A stretch of DNA of 64,000 nt from Salinibacterium sp. ZJ70 (GCF_011751865.2 NZ_CP061770.1:868001-932000), one strand, 5' to 3'; counted from the stretch's first letter, positions 24,984 through 34,665 are shown. Made by a program: numbers and translations. The notes: generated from the sequence alone by a model not told the origin.

Positions 24984-27900
24984 ATGCCTGCCCGAGACCC
25001 GCGCATCCCGTTCGCGCCGGATGCCTCCCAGCAGGCCGTCCTCGACCTGCCGGCAGAGGCGAGCGCGCTCGTGGTGGGTGCAGCCGGATCGGGCAAGACC
25101 TCGACGCTCGTGGAGCTTGTAGCGCGCCGCGTTCTCGACGACGGGCTGGCACCCGCGCAGGTGCTCGTGCTCGCCGCGTCGCGGCACCAGGCGGATGCCC
25201 TGCGCGAGCGGATCGCGGAGCGCGTGCCGATCGTGACGACCGGGCCGTGGGCCCGCACCGCCGCATCCGTCGCGTTCGAGGCGGTGGCCGAGCGCGCGCG
25301 CCTCGAAGGTGCGACGCCCCCGCGGCTGCTGTCGGGCGCCGAGCACGATCTCGTGATCCGCGACGTGCTCGAGGGGCACCTGGCCGACGGTTCGGGCCCC
25401 GACTGGCCCGCTCACCTCGATCAGACGGTGCGCGGCCTCGCGAGCTTCCGCACCGAGCTGCGCGAGCTCATGATGCGCGCGACCGAGTACGACATCCGCC
25501 CCGCGCATCTGGTCGAGCTGGGGCGACGCCACGCGCGCCCCGCCTGGATGGCGGCGGGCGAGTTCATGGCCGAGTACGAGCAGATCGTCGCGCAGTCGCA
25601 CGCGGGGTTGCTCGACCCGGCCGAGCTCACCGTGTTCGCCGCCCATGCGCTGCGCGACGGGGTGGCCGGTGAGCGCCTCGCGGGCATCAGGCTCGTGATC
25701 GTCGACGACGTGCAGCAGTCCTCGGAGGGCACGGTGCGTCTGGTGCGGGCGTTCGCGGATGCGGGGGCTGCGGTCGTCGGCTTCGGCGACCCGGATCTCG
25801 CAGCCGACACGTTCCGCGGTGCGGGGGCGCAGACGGTCGCCCGCTTCCGCGCGACGGCGCTGCCCGCCGACGCCGCCGAGCTCACCCTCACCCGGGTGCA
25901 CCGTCACGGGCCGACCTTGCGTGGCGTCGTGCGCACGCTCTCGCAGATGATCGGCACCGCGGGCGTCGTCGGCCAGCGTGAGGCCGCGGCCGGTCCGGAG
26001 GATGCTGCCGACGTCGCCCCCGCGGTCGTCATCGAGCAGCCGAGCGCGTGGACGCTCTCCGCCTCCATCGGGCGCGAGCTGCGCGAGCGTCACCTGCTGG
26101 GCGGCGTGCCCTGGAGCGAGCTCGCCGTGATCGTGCGCAGCCGCGGCGACATCGCCGCCCTCGAACGTCATCTCGCGACGGCTCAGGTGCCCACGCGCAG
26201 CTCGGCGGTGGGCCGCCCGCTGCGCGAGCATGCGGAAGCCGCAGCGCTGCTGCGGGTCGTGGAGGTGGCTGTCGGCCGTGCGCCGCTCGACGGCATCACG
26301 GCTGCCGAGCTGCTGACGGGGCCGTTCGGCGCACTCGACTCGGTGGGCCTGCGCCGCCTGCGTCTCGCGGTTCGTGCCGAAGCCCTCACCGCGGGCGACG
26401 CGCGACCCTCGGGCGATCTGCTCGCGGAGGCGCTGCAGGTTGCAGGTGGCTTCGCGTCGATCGACACCGCGGTGGGGCGGCAGGGGGCGCGGATGTCGCG
26501 CGTGCTCGCCCGTGTCGCCGCCGCGCACGCCCAGGGCGGCTCGGCGGAGGAGCTGCTGTGGGAGGCGTGGGACGGCTCGGGTGTCGCCGAGAGCTGGCGG
26601 CGTTCCGCGCTCGGCACCGGCATCGCCGCCGAGGAGGCTTCGCGCGCGCTCGACGGCGTGGTCGCACTGTTCGCCGCCGCCCGTCGCTTCGCCGAGAGCC
26701 GGCCCTCGTCGAGCGTGACCGAGTTCCTCGACGAGCTGCTCGACGCCGAGGTGCCCGCCGACATCATCACCCCGCAGACCGCCGAGGATGCCGTGCTCAT
26801 CACGACGCCCACGGGAGCTGTGGGCTTCGAGTTCGACACCGTGATCGTCACGGGGCTCCAGGATGGCCGCTGGCCCGATCTGCGCGTGCGCGGCACGCTC
26901 CTCGGGGGCCCCGCGCTCGTCGAGGTCGCGACGGGCCTCGACCCCGAGACTCTCGACGCGCGACGCGAGGTGCTGGGCGACGAGCTGCGCCTGCTCACCG
27001 TCGCGGCCTCCCGCGCGCGGCGGCGGCTCGTGCTCGCCGTCGTCTCGTCGGATGACGAGGTGCCGAGCCCGGTCGTCGCGGTGCTGCGCCGCGATCTTCC
27101 GACGCACAGCGTGCCCGCCTCGCCTCTCACCCTCCGGGGTGCCGTGGGGCGGATGCGGCACACGCTCACGTCCGACCACCCCGCAGATCGTCGCCGCCGC
27201 GACGACGCGGCAGCCGCCCTCGCGCTGCTCGCCGAGGCCGAGATCCCGGGGGCCGATCCGCGCGACTGGCGTGGTCTCGCACCCGTCTCGACCGACGCGC
27301 CGCTCGTCGAGCTCGATGATCCCGAGAACCCGGATGTGCGCGTCACGGTGTCGCCGTCGCGCCTCGAGACGTTCGCGCGCTCCGCGATGGAATGGTTCGT
27401 CGAAGCCAACCGGGGCGGCTCCGCGGGGCTCGCCGCCGGCTTCGGCACCCTCATCCACGATGTGCTCGAGCACGCAGTGACTCCCGAGCAGCAGACCGTG
27501 GAGGCGATGACGGAGGCCCTGCGCGCGCGCTGGGGCGAGCTGCAGTTCGAGAGCGCCTGGGTGGGTGTGCAGCAGGAGCGCGCCGCGACATCCGCGATCG
27601 ACGCGCTCGCCGCGTACCTCGCCGCGCGCGCTGCCGCGGGCGCTGAGCGTCTCGGCGCCGAGACGGAGTTCGAGCTCGATGAGGCCCCCGCCCGCCTCCG
27701 CGGCAAAATCGACCGCATCGAGCGGCAGGGCGACGACGTCGTCATCATCGACCTCAAGACGGGCTCGCCGAAGTCGCAGAAGCAGGTCGACGAGAACCCG
27801 CAGCTGAAGGCCTACCAGCTGGCGTTCGCGCGCGGCCAGATCGACGGCATCCCCGACGGTGTCGACTCCGGCGGTGCGCGCATGCTCTACACGCGCGGCA

Positions 27901-28100
27901 CCGCGACGAGCCCGTACAAGGTCGTCGACCAGTCGGAGCTCAGCCCCGAGCAGCTCGCCGACTTCGCCGCCTTCGTGCGCGACGCGGCGACCGTCATGGC
28001 GGGCACGCGGTTCCCGGCGACGCCCATCGACGACCCGTACCTGATGGCCGGATCCGACATCCGCCTCGTCCACCTGCCTGGGGAGGTCTCCGGTGACTGA
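24984..28100 (+). CDS. adnA: AdnA: helicase-nuclease subunit of the AdnAB DNA end-resection complex
   Basis: 1038-residue UvrD/Rep-type motor fused to a C-terminal PD-(D/E)XK nuclease, the size of mycobacterial AdnA. Walker A is VGAAGSGKTST (about residue 32). Motif II is VIVDDVQQ instead of DExQ, fitting the accessory motor role of AdnA. Motif VI-like ITTPTGAVGFEFDTVIVTGL and ASRARRRLVLAV follow. The nuclease motif is GKIDRIERQG, VIIDLKTG, QLKAYQ near residue 930. With AdnB it unwinds and degrades DNA ends during double-strand break repair in place of RecBCD. It overlaps adnB by eight bases. Confidence 0.88.
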   Translation: MPARDPRIPFAPDASQQAVLDLPAEASALVVGAAGSGKTSTLVELVARRVLDDGLAPAQVLVLAASRHQADALRERIAERVPIVTTGPWARTAASVAFEAVAERARLEGATPPRLLSGAEHDLVIRDVLEGHLADGSGPDWPAHLDQTVRGLASFRTELRELMMRATEYDIRPAHLVELGRRHARPAWMAAGEFMAEYEQIVAQSHAGLLDPAELTVFAAHALRDGVAGERLAGIRLVIVDDVQQSSEGTVRLVRAFADAGAAVVGFGDPDLAADTFRGAGAQTVARFRATALPADAAELTLTRVHRHGPTLRGVVRTLSQMIGTAGVVGQREAAAGPEDAADVAPAVVIEQPSAWTLSASIGRELRERHLLGGVPWSELAVIVRSRGDIAALERHLATAQVPTRSSAVGRPLREHAEAAALLRVVEVAVGRAPLDGITAAELLTGPFGALDSVGLRRLRLAVRAEALTAGDARPSGDLLAEALQVAGGFASIDTAVGRQGARMSRVLARVAAAHAQGGSAEELLWEAWDGSGVAESWRRSALGTGIAAEEASRALDGVVALFAAARRFAESRPSSSVTEFLDELLDAEVPADIITPQTAEDAVLITTPTGAVGFEFDTVIVTGLQDGRWPDLRVRGTLLGGPALVEVATGLDPETLDARREVLGDELRLLTVAASRARRRLVLAVVSSDDEVPSPVVAVLRRDLPTHSVPASPLTLRGAVGRMRHTLTSDHPADRRRRDDAAAALALLAEAEIPGADPRDWRGLAPVSTDAPLVELDDPENPDVRVTVSPSRLETFARSAMEWFVEANRGGSAGLAAGFGTLIHDVLEHAVTPEQQTVEAMTEALRARWGELQFESAWVGVQQERAATSAIDALAAYLAARAAAGAERLGAETEFELDEAPARLRGKIDRIERQGDDVVIIDLKTGSPKSQKQVDENPQLKAYQLAFARGQIDGIPDGVDSGGARMLYTRGTATSPYKVVDQSELSPEQLADFAAFVRDAATVMAGTRFPATPIDDPYLMAGSDIRLVHLPGEVSGD

Positions 28101-31100
28101 CCTCACCCTCATCGACGCGGCTGTTCCCGCCCCGCGTCCGCGCGCGATGAGCGCGCTCGACATCGCGGCTGCGCTCGAGCTGCCGCCGCCGACGCCCGAG
28201 CAGGTCGCGGTCATCGAGTCCGACCCCGCAGCCCCCGCCCTCGTGATCGCGGGTGCCGGATCCGGCAAGACCGAGACGATGGCGGCGCGCACGCTGTGGC
28301 TCGTCGCGAACGGCCACGCGGCGCCCGGCGAGATCCTCGGCCTCACGTTCACGCGCAAAGCGGCGGGTGAGCTCGCCGTGCGCATGGCGGAGCGCATCGC
28401 TGCCCTCCGCGAGAAGGGCCTCATGCCCGAGCAGGGCGAGCCCGACCCCGCCGCCGAGCTGCTGGATGCCCCGCGCGTCTCCACCTACAACGCGTTCGCC
28501 GCGGCGATCTTCCGCGACAACGCGGCGCTCCTCGGCTTCGACGGCGACGGCGTCGTGCTCGGGGAGGCCGCCTCGTGGCTGCTCGCCCGGCAGATCGTCG
28601 TCGACAGCGACGACGATCGCCTCGCCGACCTCGATGCGGGCGTCGACAAGGTCACGACCGCTGTCGTGCAGCTCGCGGCGGCGCTCAGCGAGAACCTCGC
28701 CGACCCCGAGGCGGTCGCCGCCTATGCGGCCGACATCCGCACCCTCTCCGACCTGCCCAACGGCGGCAAGGGGCGCTACGGGGAGGTCGAATCGGCGGTC
28801 GTCGATCGCATCGCGGCCCTTCCGCTGCTCGTCGACCTCGCGGTGCGGTTCCAGCGCGCCAAGTTCGAGCGCGGCTACACCGAGTTCTCCGACCAGATCG
28901 CCACGGCGATGCGCATCGTCGAGGCGAACCCGGAGGTCGCGGAGACGCTGCGCGCGCAGTACCGCTTCGTGATCCTCGACGAGTACCAGGACACGAGCGT
29001 CTCGCAGTCGCGTCTGCTGTCGACGATCTTCTCCGGCCAGCCGGTGATGGCGGTCGGCGACCCGCATCAGTCGATCTACGGATGGCGCGGGGCGAGCGCC
29101 TCGAACCTCGCGGAGTTCCGCGACTGGTTCGGGTGCCGCACGACGCTCTCGCTCTCGACGAGCTGGCGCAACGGCGCGCGCATCCTCGCCGCCGCGAACC
29201 GCATCATCGAGCCGCTGAGCGCCGCATCCGCGGTCGAGGTGAAGCCGCTCGCGCCGCGGCCCGGTGCCGACGAGCTGCCGCTCACGATCGTGTACGAGCA
29301 GACGCTCGCCGATGAGGCCGCGCGGGTGGCCGAGTGGTTCCGCGACAGGCTCGCGGAACGCAGTCTGTGGAAGGTCCCCAAGGGCGAGACGGATGCCGCC
29401 CCGCCGTCGGCGGCGCTGCTGCTGCGTGCGCGCGCCAACCTCGAGGCCTATCTCGCGGCGTTCCGTGCCGCGGGTGTGAAGTATCACGTGCTGGGCGTCG
29501 GGGGCCTCCTCACGGAGCCGGTCGTGGCCGACATCGTCGCGGCGCTCGCCGTGATCGCGCGCGCCGATTCCGGATCCGAGCTCATCCGTCTGCTCGTCGG
29601 CTCGCGTTGGCGCATCGGGCCGCGCGACATCGTGGCCCTGCGTTCGCTCGCATCGTGGCTCGCGAAGCGCGACCACACCCTCCAGCCGCTCAGCGAGATC
29701 GCGCTCGAGGCGCTGCGCAATTCGGTGGCCGCCGAGGAGTCGCTGTCGCTCGTCGACGCCCTCGATTTTCTCGCTCACGCGCCGGAATCCCACGGCATCA
29801 TCGCCACCGCCGGGTTCTCTGAGGTCGGACTCGCGCGCCTGCGCGAGGCGGGGGAGCTCTTCTCACGGCTGCGTCGCCGCGCACGGCTGCCGCTCGGCGA
29901 GCTCACGTCGCTCGTCATCGAGTCGCTCGATCTCGACATCGAGGTCGCGGCGAACGAATCCCGACCCGGAGGCCTCCGGGCGCTCGAGGCTTTCGCGGAT
30001 GCCGTGGCCGGCTTCGAGCAGCTCGGGCAGAGCGCCGATCTGGCTGACTTCCTCGGCTGGCTGCGCGAGGCGCAGAGCCGTGAGCGTCTCACCCCGCGCA
30101 CCGAGCCGCCCGAGCCGGGGTGCGTGCAGGTGCTCACGATCCACGGTTCCAAGGGCCTGGAATGGGATGTCGTGGCGGTGCCGCGACTCGTCGAGGGCGA
30201 GCTGCCGAACCCGTCGGCCACATCGACCGGCTGGCTGCAGTTCGGCGGGTTCCCGTACGCGTTCCGCGGCGACCGCGACGCGCTGCCGATCTTCGACTGG
30301 CAGACGTGCGAGACGCGCGCCGAGGTCGTGCAGCGCATGAAGCAGTTCAAGGAGGAGGAGAAGGAGCGCCTCCTGCTGGAGGACCGCCGCCTGGCCTACG
30401 TCGCGCTCACGCGTGCCCGCAGCCATCTGCTGCTTGCGGGTTCGTTCTGGGCGTCGCAGTCGAAGCCGCGTATGCCGAGCAGGTTCCTCACGGAGCTGGC
30501 CGACGCGTTCATCATCGACGAGCTGCCCGAGGCGCCCGAGTTCGAGGAGCTGCCCGAGGGTGAGGCGCTCGCGCCCATCGACTGGCCGCGCGATCCGCTC
30601 GGTTCGCGCCGCGCGCGCGTCGAGCAGGCGGCCGAGGCCGTTCGCGAGGCCGCTCCGGAGGTGGCGGATGAGCGCCTCGCGACCGAACTGCGTCTGCTGC
30701 TCGAAGAGCACCGTGAGCGTCTCGCCGGGGGTGCACAGGGTGCCCCGCCGATGCGCGTGCAGGCTTCGCGCTTCAGCGACTACGTGAACGCACCCGCCGA
30801 GACGCTCGCGCAGGTGCGTCGTCCGATGCCCGAGAAGCCGTACCGAGCCACGCGCCTCGGCACGCTCTTCCACGCGTGGGTGGAGAACCGATCCACGGCG
30901 CCCATCGTCGGCGGCCTCGACGAGCTGCAGGATCTCGATCTCGAGGCCTCGGATGAGCTCATCGCCGTCGACGAGGAGCGTTTCGCGCAGCTGCGCGAGA
31001 CGTTCGCGGCGTCGCCCTGGGGTGGGCTGCAGCCGGTGGATGTCGAGCGCGAGATCCATCTTCCCTTCGACGGCCGCGTCGTGATCTGCAAGCTCGATGC

Positions 31101-31359
31101 CGTCTACCAGCACGGGGAGCGGTTCGAGGTCGTGGACTGGAAGACGGGCCGGTCGCCGAAGGACGCCGCAGACCTCGAGCGCAAGCAGCTGCAGCTGGCG
31201 CTCTACCGTCTGGCGTACGCGAGCTGGCGCGGGGTGGACCCCGACCTCATCGATGCGGCGTTCTACTTCGTGGCGGATGACACGATCGTGCGCCCGGAGC
31301 GCATCGACACGGAGGCGGATCTGCTGCGCCGGTGGCGGCAGGCGTTCCCCGAGGGCTGA
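28093..31359 (+). CDS. adnB: AdnB: lead motor and nuclease subunit of AdnAB
   Basis: 1088-residue SF1A helicase with C-terminal RecB-like nuclease. Canonical motifs are present: IAGAGSGKTETMA (Walker A), LGLTFTRKAAGELA (Ia), FVILDEYQDTS (II), VGDPHQSIYGWRGA (III), STSWRNG (IV), LTIHGSKGLEWDVVAVP (V) and LAYVALTRARSHLLLAG (VI). The nuclease is VICKLDAVY, VVDWKTGRSP and KQLQLALYRLAY near residue 1040. The intact DEYQ box marks it as the dominant ATPase of the pair. The start is GTG at 28093 inside the end of adnA, so synthesis of the heterodimer subunits is coupled. Confidence 0.9.
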   Translation: MTDLTLIDAAVPAPRPRAMSALDIAAALELPPPTPEQVAVIESDPAAPALVIAGAGSGKTETMAARTLWLVANGHAAPGEILGLTFTRKAAGELAVRMAERIAALREKGLMPEQGEPDPAAELLDAPRVSTYNAFAAAIFRDNAALLGFDGDGVVLGEAASWLLARQIVVDSDDDRLADLDAGVDKVTTAVVQLAAALSENLADPEAVAAYAADIRTLSDLPNGGKGRYGEVESAVVDRIAALPLLVDLAVRFQRAKFERGYTEFSDQIATAMRIVEANPEVAETLRAQYRFVILDEYQDTSVSQSRLLSTIFSGQPVMAVGDPHQSIYGWRGASASNLAEFRDWFGCRTTLSLSTSWRNGARILAAANRIIEPLSAASAVEVKPLAPRPGADELPLTIVYEQTLADEAARVAEWFRDRLAERSLWKVPKGETDAAPPSAALLLRARANLEAYLAAFRAAGVKYHVLGVGGLLTEPVVADIVAALAVIARADSGSELIRLLVGSRWRIGPRDIVALRSLASWLAKRDHTLQPLSEIALEALRNSVAAEESLSLVDALDFLAHAPESHGIIATAGFSEVGLARLREAGELFSRLRRRARLPLGELTSLVIESLDLDIEVAANESRPGGLRALEAFADAVAGFEQLGQSADLADFLGWLREAQSRERLTPRTEPPEPGCVQVLTIHGSKGLEWDVVAVPRLVEGELPNPSATSTGWLQFGGFPYAFRGDRDALPIFDWQTCETRAEVVQRMKQFKEEEKERLLLEDRRLAYVALTRARSHLLLAGSFWASQSKPRMPSRFLTELADAFIIDELPEAPEFEELPEGEALAPIDWPRDPLGSRRARVEQAAEAVREAAPEVADERLATELRLLLEEHRERLAGGAQGAPPMRVQASRFSDYVNAPAETLAQVRRPMPEKPYRATRLGTLFHAWVENRSTAPIVGGLDELQDLDLEASDELIAVDEERFAQLRETFAASPWGGLQPVDVEREIHLPFDGRVVICKLDAVYQHGERFEVVDWKTGRSPKDAADLERKQLQLALYRLAYASWRGVDPDLIDAAFYFVADDTIVRPERIDTEADLLRRWRQAFPEG

Positions 31360-31376
31360 GGGTCGACGGCTGAGCG

Positions 31377-32219
31377 TCAGCGCGCGGTCGCGTGGATGGC
31401 GTTCGAGAGCGCCTCGACGGGTTCGCGCGCGGCGCGCGGGTTCGCGAGCAGCGTGAAGTCGAGCTCGCCGATCGGGGGAAGCTCGAACGCACTGGTCACT
31501 TCGACGAGATCCTCGGGGATGAGCACGCGCGGGTAGGCCGCGATGCCGATGCCGGCGCGCAGTGCCGCGAGCATCCCGTTGACCTCGCGGGTGTTGCAGG
31601 TGATGCGCCAGGTGCGTCCCGCGGCTTCGAGTGCGCGGATCGCGGCTTCGCGCGAGACGCTCGGCGCCTGGTAGACGATGAGCGGCACGTGCGCATCCGC
31701 GTCGAGGCGCTGCGAGCGGTGCGCGACCCACACGAGCGGCTCGCGTCGCACTGTGCGGCCGTCGGTCTCTCCGGGCTCCTGCTTGACGTACACGAGGTCG
31801 AGCTGCCCCGCGGCCAGGCGCCGGGCGAGCTGACCGCTCTGCCCCACCGTGAGTTCGAGGTTGATGTGCGGATACAGCTGCCGGAAGTCGCGCAGCACCT
31901 GGGGGAGGTGGGTGAGCGCGAGGTCGTCGGCGGCGCCGAAGCGCAGCCGCCCGCGCATCGCGGATCCCACGAAGTAGGCGGCCGCTTCGTCGTGAGCGGC
32001 GAGGATGGTGCGCGCGAAGCCGAGCATCGCGTCGCCGTTGTCGGTGAGCTGCACGGCCCGGGTGTCGCGCACGATGAGCTGGCGCCCTGCGGCGGCTTCG
32101 AGTCGTCGGATGTGCTGACTGACGGTGGGCTGGCTGACGCCCAGCAGCTCGCCGGCGCGCGTGAAGCTCAGCGTGTCGGCGACGGCCACGAAGGTGCGCA
32201 GCAGGACCGGGTCGAACAT
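31377..32219 (-). CDS. LysR-family transcriptional regulator
   Basis: 280-residue regulator. The N-terminal winged helix (residues 1-60) has LLRTFVAVADTLSFTRAGE and LGVSQPTVSQHIRRLE; the rest is a periplasmic-binding-protein-like effector domain (GRLRFGAADDLALTHLPQV, AALRAGIGIAAYPRVLI). It is divergent from an MFS efflux-type gene, and the 82-base gap carries a T-N11-A type palindrome, so it probably controls itself and that transporter. The effector is unknown. Confidence 0.88.
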   Translation of the reverse strand: MFDPVLLRTFVAVADTLSFTRAGELLGVSQPTVSQHIRRLEAAAGRQLIVRDTRAVQLTDNGDAMLGFARTILAAHDEAAAYFVGSAMRGRLRFGAADDLALTHLPQVLRDFRQLYPHINLELTVGQSGQLARRLAAGQLDLVYVKQEPGETDGRTVRREPLVWVAHRSQRLDADAHVPLIVYQAPSVSREAAIRALEAAGRTWRITCNTREVNGMLAALRAGIGIAAYPRVLIPEDLVEVTSAFELPPIGELDFTLLANPRAAREPVEALSNAIHATAR

Positions 32220-32229
32220 CGGCGCCTTT

Positions 32230-32246
32230 CATTCGATTTCCGAATG
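32230..32246. promoter_or_regulatory. LysR-type operator
   Basis: CATTCG-ATTTC-CGAATG, a palindrome that includes the classical T-N11-A spacing, 11 bases upstream of the lysR start. A second weaker pair, ATTGC/GCAAT (32253-32276), lies next to it toward the MFS promoter. Confidence 0.55.
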
Positions 32247-32289
32247 GGAGTTATTGCAACGATAGTTCGCCGCAATGATCGGCGCCACC

Positions 32290-32295
32290 TAGCCT
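32290..32295 (+). promoter_or_regulatory. -10 element of the MFS gene (leaderless)
   Basis: TAGCCT six bases before the ATG at 32302. Confidence 0.5.
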
Positions 32296-32301
32296 GGAGG
32301 C

Positions 32302-33639
32302 ATGCCGTCCATCGCTCCACCCGATCACCACCCCGCGACGGAGCCCATCCCCACCTTCTCAAGCCGCCCGACGTGGCGCGAGAGCTTCGCCGCCCTCGGC
32401 GTCTACAACTACCGGCTGTATCTGGCGATGCTCGCGCTCGGCAGCACGGGCGGATGGATGGCGCGCGTCGCGATCGACTGGCTCGTGCTCGAGCTCACGG
32501 GCAGCGTGGCGCTCGTCGGCATCGCGGTGGCGCTTCAGTTCGCGCCCACCATCCTCCTCGGAGCGTGGGCGGGCGTCCTCTCGGACCGCGCCAACCGCCG
32601 CCTCATCATGCTCGGCACGCAGGCGTTCGCAACCCTCGCCAACGGTCTGCTCGCGGTGCTCGTCATCACGGGGCATGTGGAGGTGTGGCACGTGCTGCTG
32701 GTCGCCGGGCTCACCGGTGTCTCGTATGCGATCGAGGGCCCGAGCCGTTCGGCGTTCGTCTCGGAGATGGTCGGCAACGCACGCCTGCGCGGCGCCATCA
32801 GCCTGAACGCCACCACCTTCCACCTCGGCGGTCTCCTGGGCCCCGCGCTCTCAGGGGTGCTCATCGTCGCGGTCGGCTCCGGATGGTCGATCGCGATCAA
32901 CTCGATGACCACCGGCATCGCCGTCGTCGCGATCCTCCTCATGCGCGTGCACGAGCTGCATCCGGCACCGCGGCAGCCGCGCCAGAAGGGGCAGTTCGTG
33001 GAAGGGCTGCGCTATGCGTGGGGCAAGCCCGCGATCTTCTGGACGCTCGTGCTGCTGGCATCGGTGTCGATCTTCGGCATGAATCTGCCCGTGCTGCTCG
33101 CCTCCGCCGCCGACGAGATCTATCGCACGGGTGCGGCCGGGTACGGCCTGTACAACTCGCTGTGTGCGGCGGGTGCGTTCATCGGCGCGGTCCTCTCGTC
33201 CCGGCGCATGACGCTGCGCCTGCGGGATGTGGTGGTCTTCACCGGCACTTACGGCGCCATCACGCTCGTCGCCGGATGGGACGGCTGGTACCCGCTGTTC
33301 CTCTCGGCGCTCGTGGGTATCGGAGTGAGCCGCCTCCTGTTCGCCATGACCGCCGAGGCGCTCACCCAGCTCTCGACCAACCCCGGCATCCGCGGCCGCG
33401 TCATCTCGCTCTACATCATGGTGCTCATGGGCGGTCAGGCTGCGGGCGGCGTCATCATGGGGTGGATCGCCGAGCACTGGGGCGGTCAGGTGGCGTTCTG
33501 GGTCGCGGGAGCGGTGCCGCTCACCACAGCGATCGTCGTGGCGATCGTCGTGGCCGCGCGGCATGAGATGCGCGTCGCGGTCAGCCTGCGCACACCGCGG
33601 CAGCTGGTGCGGATCGTGCGGCGGGAACCGCTCTCCTAG
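32302..33639 (+). CDS. MFS transporter (MFS_3, efflux type)
   Basis: 445-residue, about 12-helix transporter of the MefE/EntS-like MFS_3 group: FAALGVYNYRLYLAM at the start, GAWAGVLSDRANRRLIM in loop 2-3, YAIEGPSRSAFVSEMVG and NPGIRGRVISLYIMVLMGG. Such proteins usually export drugs or siderophores; the substrate here is unknown. It is controlled from a divergent promoter facing a LysR gene. Confidence 0.82.
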   Translation: MPSIAPPDHHPATEPIPTFSSRPTWRESFAALGVYNYRLYLAMLALGSTGGWMARVAIDWLVLELTGSVALVGIAVALQFAPTILLGAWAGVLSDRANRRLIMLGTQAFATLANGLLAVLVITGHVEVWHVLLVAGLTGVSYAIEGPSRSAFVSEMVGNARLRGAISLNATTFHLGGLLGPALSGVLIVAVGSGWSIAINSMTTGIAVVAILLMRVHELHPAPRQPRQKGQFVEGLRYAWGKPAIFWTLVLLASVSIFGMNLPVLLASAADEIYRTGAAGYGLYNSLCAAGAFIGAVLSSRRMTLRLRDVVVFTGTYGAITLVAGWDGWYPLFLSALVGIGVSRLLFAMTAEALTQLSTNPGIRGRVISLYIMVLMGGQAAGGVIMGWIAEHWGGQVAFWVAGAVPLTTAIVVAIVVAARHEMRVAVSLRTPRQLVRIVRREPLS

Positions 33640-33663
33640 CCGGCGACCGGTCAGCCGGGCGCG

Positions 33664-34653
33664 TCAGGAGACGCGCTCGGCGCGATCCAGGAGCGCCTCG
33701 ACCTCGTCGACCGCGAGGGTCGGCATCGTCTGCGGACTGATCGAGTCGGTCGCATCTCCCAGCACGTCATCGACGAGCTTCGAGAGCATCTGCACGGCAT
33801 CCTCGACGACCTCAGCCGAACGCGTCTCGGTACCGTGCAGCAGCCAGCGCGCCACCTCGAGCTCCGACAGGAGCGTGGCGCGCTGACGCAGGCGACGATC
33901 CACCTGCCCGCGCACGCGGGTGTACGCGTCGAACACGGCATCCGCGATGCCCTCGCGGCGGGTGCCGAGCACCCAGGCGAGGTCTCGCGCCGGGTCGCCG
34001 ACGCGCAGATCGTGCCAGCCGAGGATGCCCGAGACATCCGCTGAGGATGCGAGGAACGAGTCGGCGGACAGATCGCCGTTGATGACGGCGGGGGTGAACT
34101 GCCAGAGGCCGGCATCGTCGCCCGCCGCCTGCCAGCGTCGCACGAGCGCGGCGGGAACGAGACCGGTCGAGATCGCGCGGTCGATGAGTGTGAGGCACGC
34201 GTGCTGGGATTCGGCCGCCGTGAACGCGGGGAGCCCTGCATCCGTCACGAGGCTCGTGGGGAGCACATGGATGGCGGCGATCGCTTCGCCGATCGAGGTC
34301 GCGAGAGCGCGGTCGATGCCCGTGGACGACACCGGGGTGCCTCCGATGAACTCCGAGACGACGGCACGCGTGCCCGTCACGGGCGCGTGGCCGGCGAACG
34401 TGGGCACATCGAACGGGAGGCGCGATCGCACCCCCTGGCTGAGCGCGCGCACCGCGACGATGTCGGCCGACTGCTGCTGCTCGGCGCGCTCGGACCGCGG
34501 AACGCTCACGATCAGCATGCGTCCATCGCGACCGGTGACCACCGCGGAGTCGAAGTCGCCGCCGGAGGAGCCGAACGGTGCCGCGCCCACGACGTCGAGG
34601 TCGGCGATGGCTGAGGAGGCGAGCGCCGCTAGAGTGAAGGGGGATCTGGCCAT
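33664..34653 (-). CDS. Phosphotransferase-fold protein, probably catalytically degenerate
   Basis: 329-residue protein with the aminoglycoside/macrolide phosphotransferase fold: an N lobe with LIVSVPRSERAE, a C lobe with the Brenner-like segment INGDLSADSFLAS near residue 190 and the metal segment GILGWHDLRVGDPARDLAWVLG. The usual HGDxxxxN reads NGDLSADS, and the usual IDW/IDF aspartate is glycine (LGW), so Mg-ATP binding residues look lost while the invariant GDPARDLA is kept. Antibiotic resistance should not be assumed. It is divergent from nudC. The start is the ATG at 34653. Confidence 0.7.
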   Translation of the reverse strand: MARSPFTLAALASSAIADLDVVGAAPFGSSGGDFDSAVVTGRDGRMLIVSVPRSERAEQQQSADIVAVRALSQGVRSRLPFDVPTFAGHAPVTGTRAVVSEFIGGTPVSSTGIDRALATSIGEAIAAIHVLPTSLVTDAGLPAFTAAESQHACLTLIDRAISTGLVPAALVRRWQAAGDDAGLWQFTPAVINGDLSADSFLASSADVSGILGWHDLRVGDPARDLAWVLGTRREGIADAVFDAYTRVRGQVDRRLRQRATLLSELEVARWLLHGTETRSAEVVEDAVQMLSKLVDDVLGDATDSISPQTMPTLAVDEVEALLDRAERVS

Positions 34654-34659
34654 GGCGAC

Positions 34660-34665
34660 AGGGTA
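34660..34665 (-). promoter_or_regulatory. -10 element of the phosphotransferase-like gene (leaderless)
   Basis: Minus-strand TACCCT, six bases before the ATG at 34653. Confidence 0.5.

Noticed and set aside
24912..28484. 1190-codon minus-strand open frame opposite adnA
   Set aside because: Arg/His/Gly-rich composition, no domain, and exact complementarity to the AdnA coding frame; stop codons are simply rare in this phase of GC-rich sequence.
33664..34653. Aminoglycoside or macrolide resistance gene
   Set aside because: Catalytic and metal-binding residues of the phosphotransferase fold are missing, and the context is DNA repair genes.
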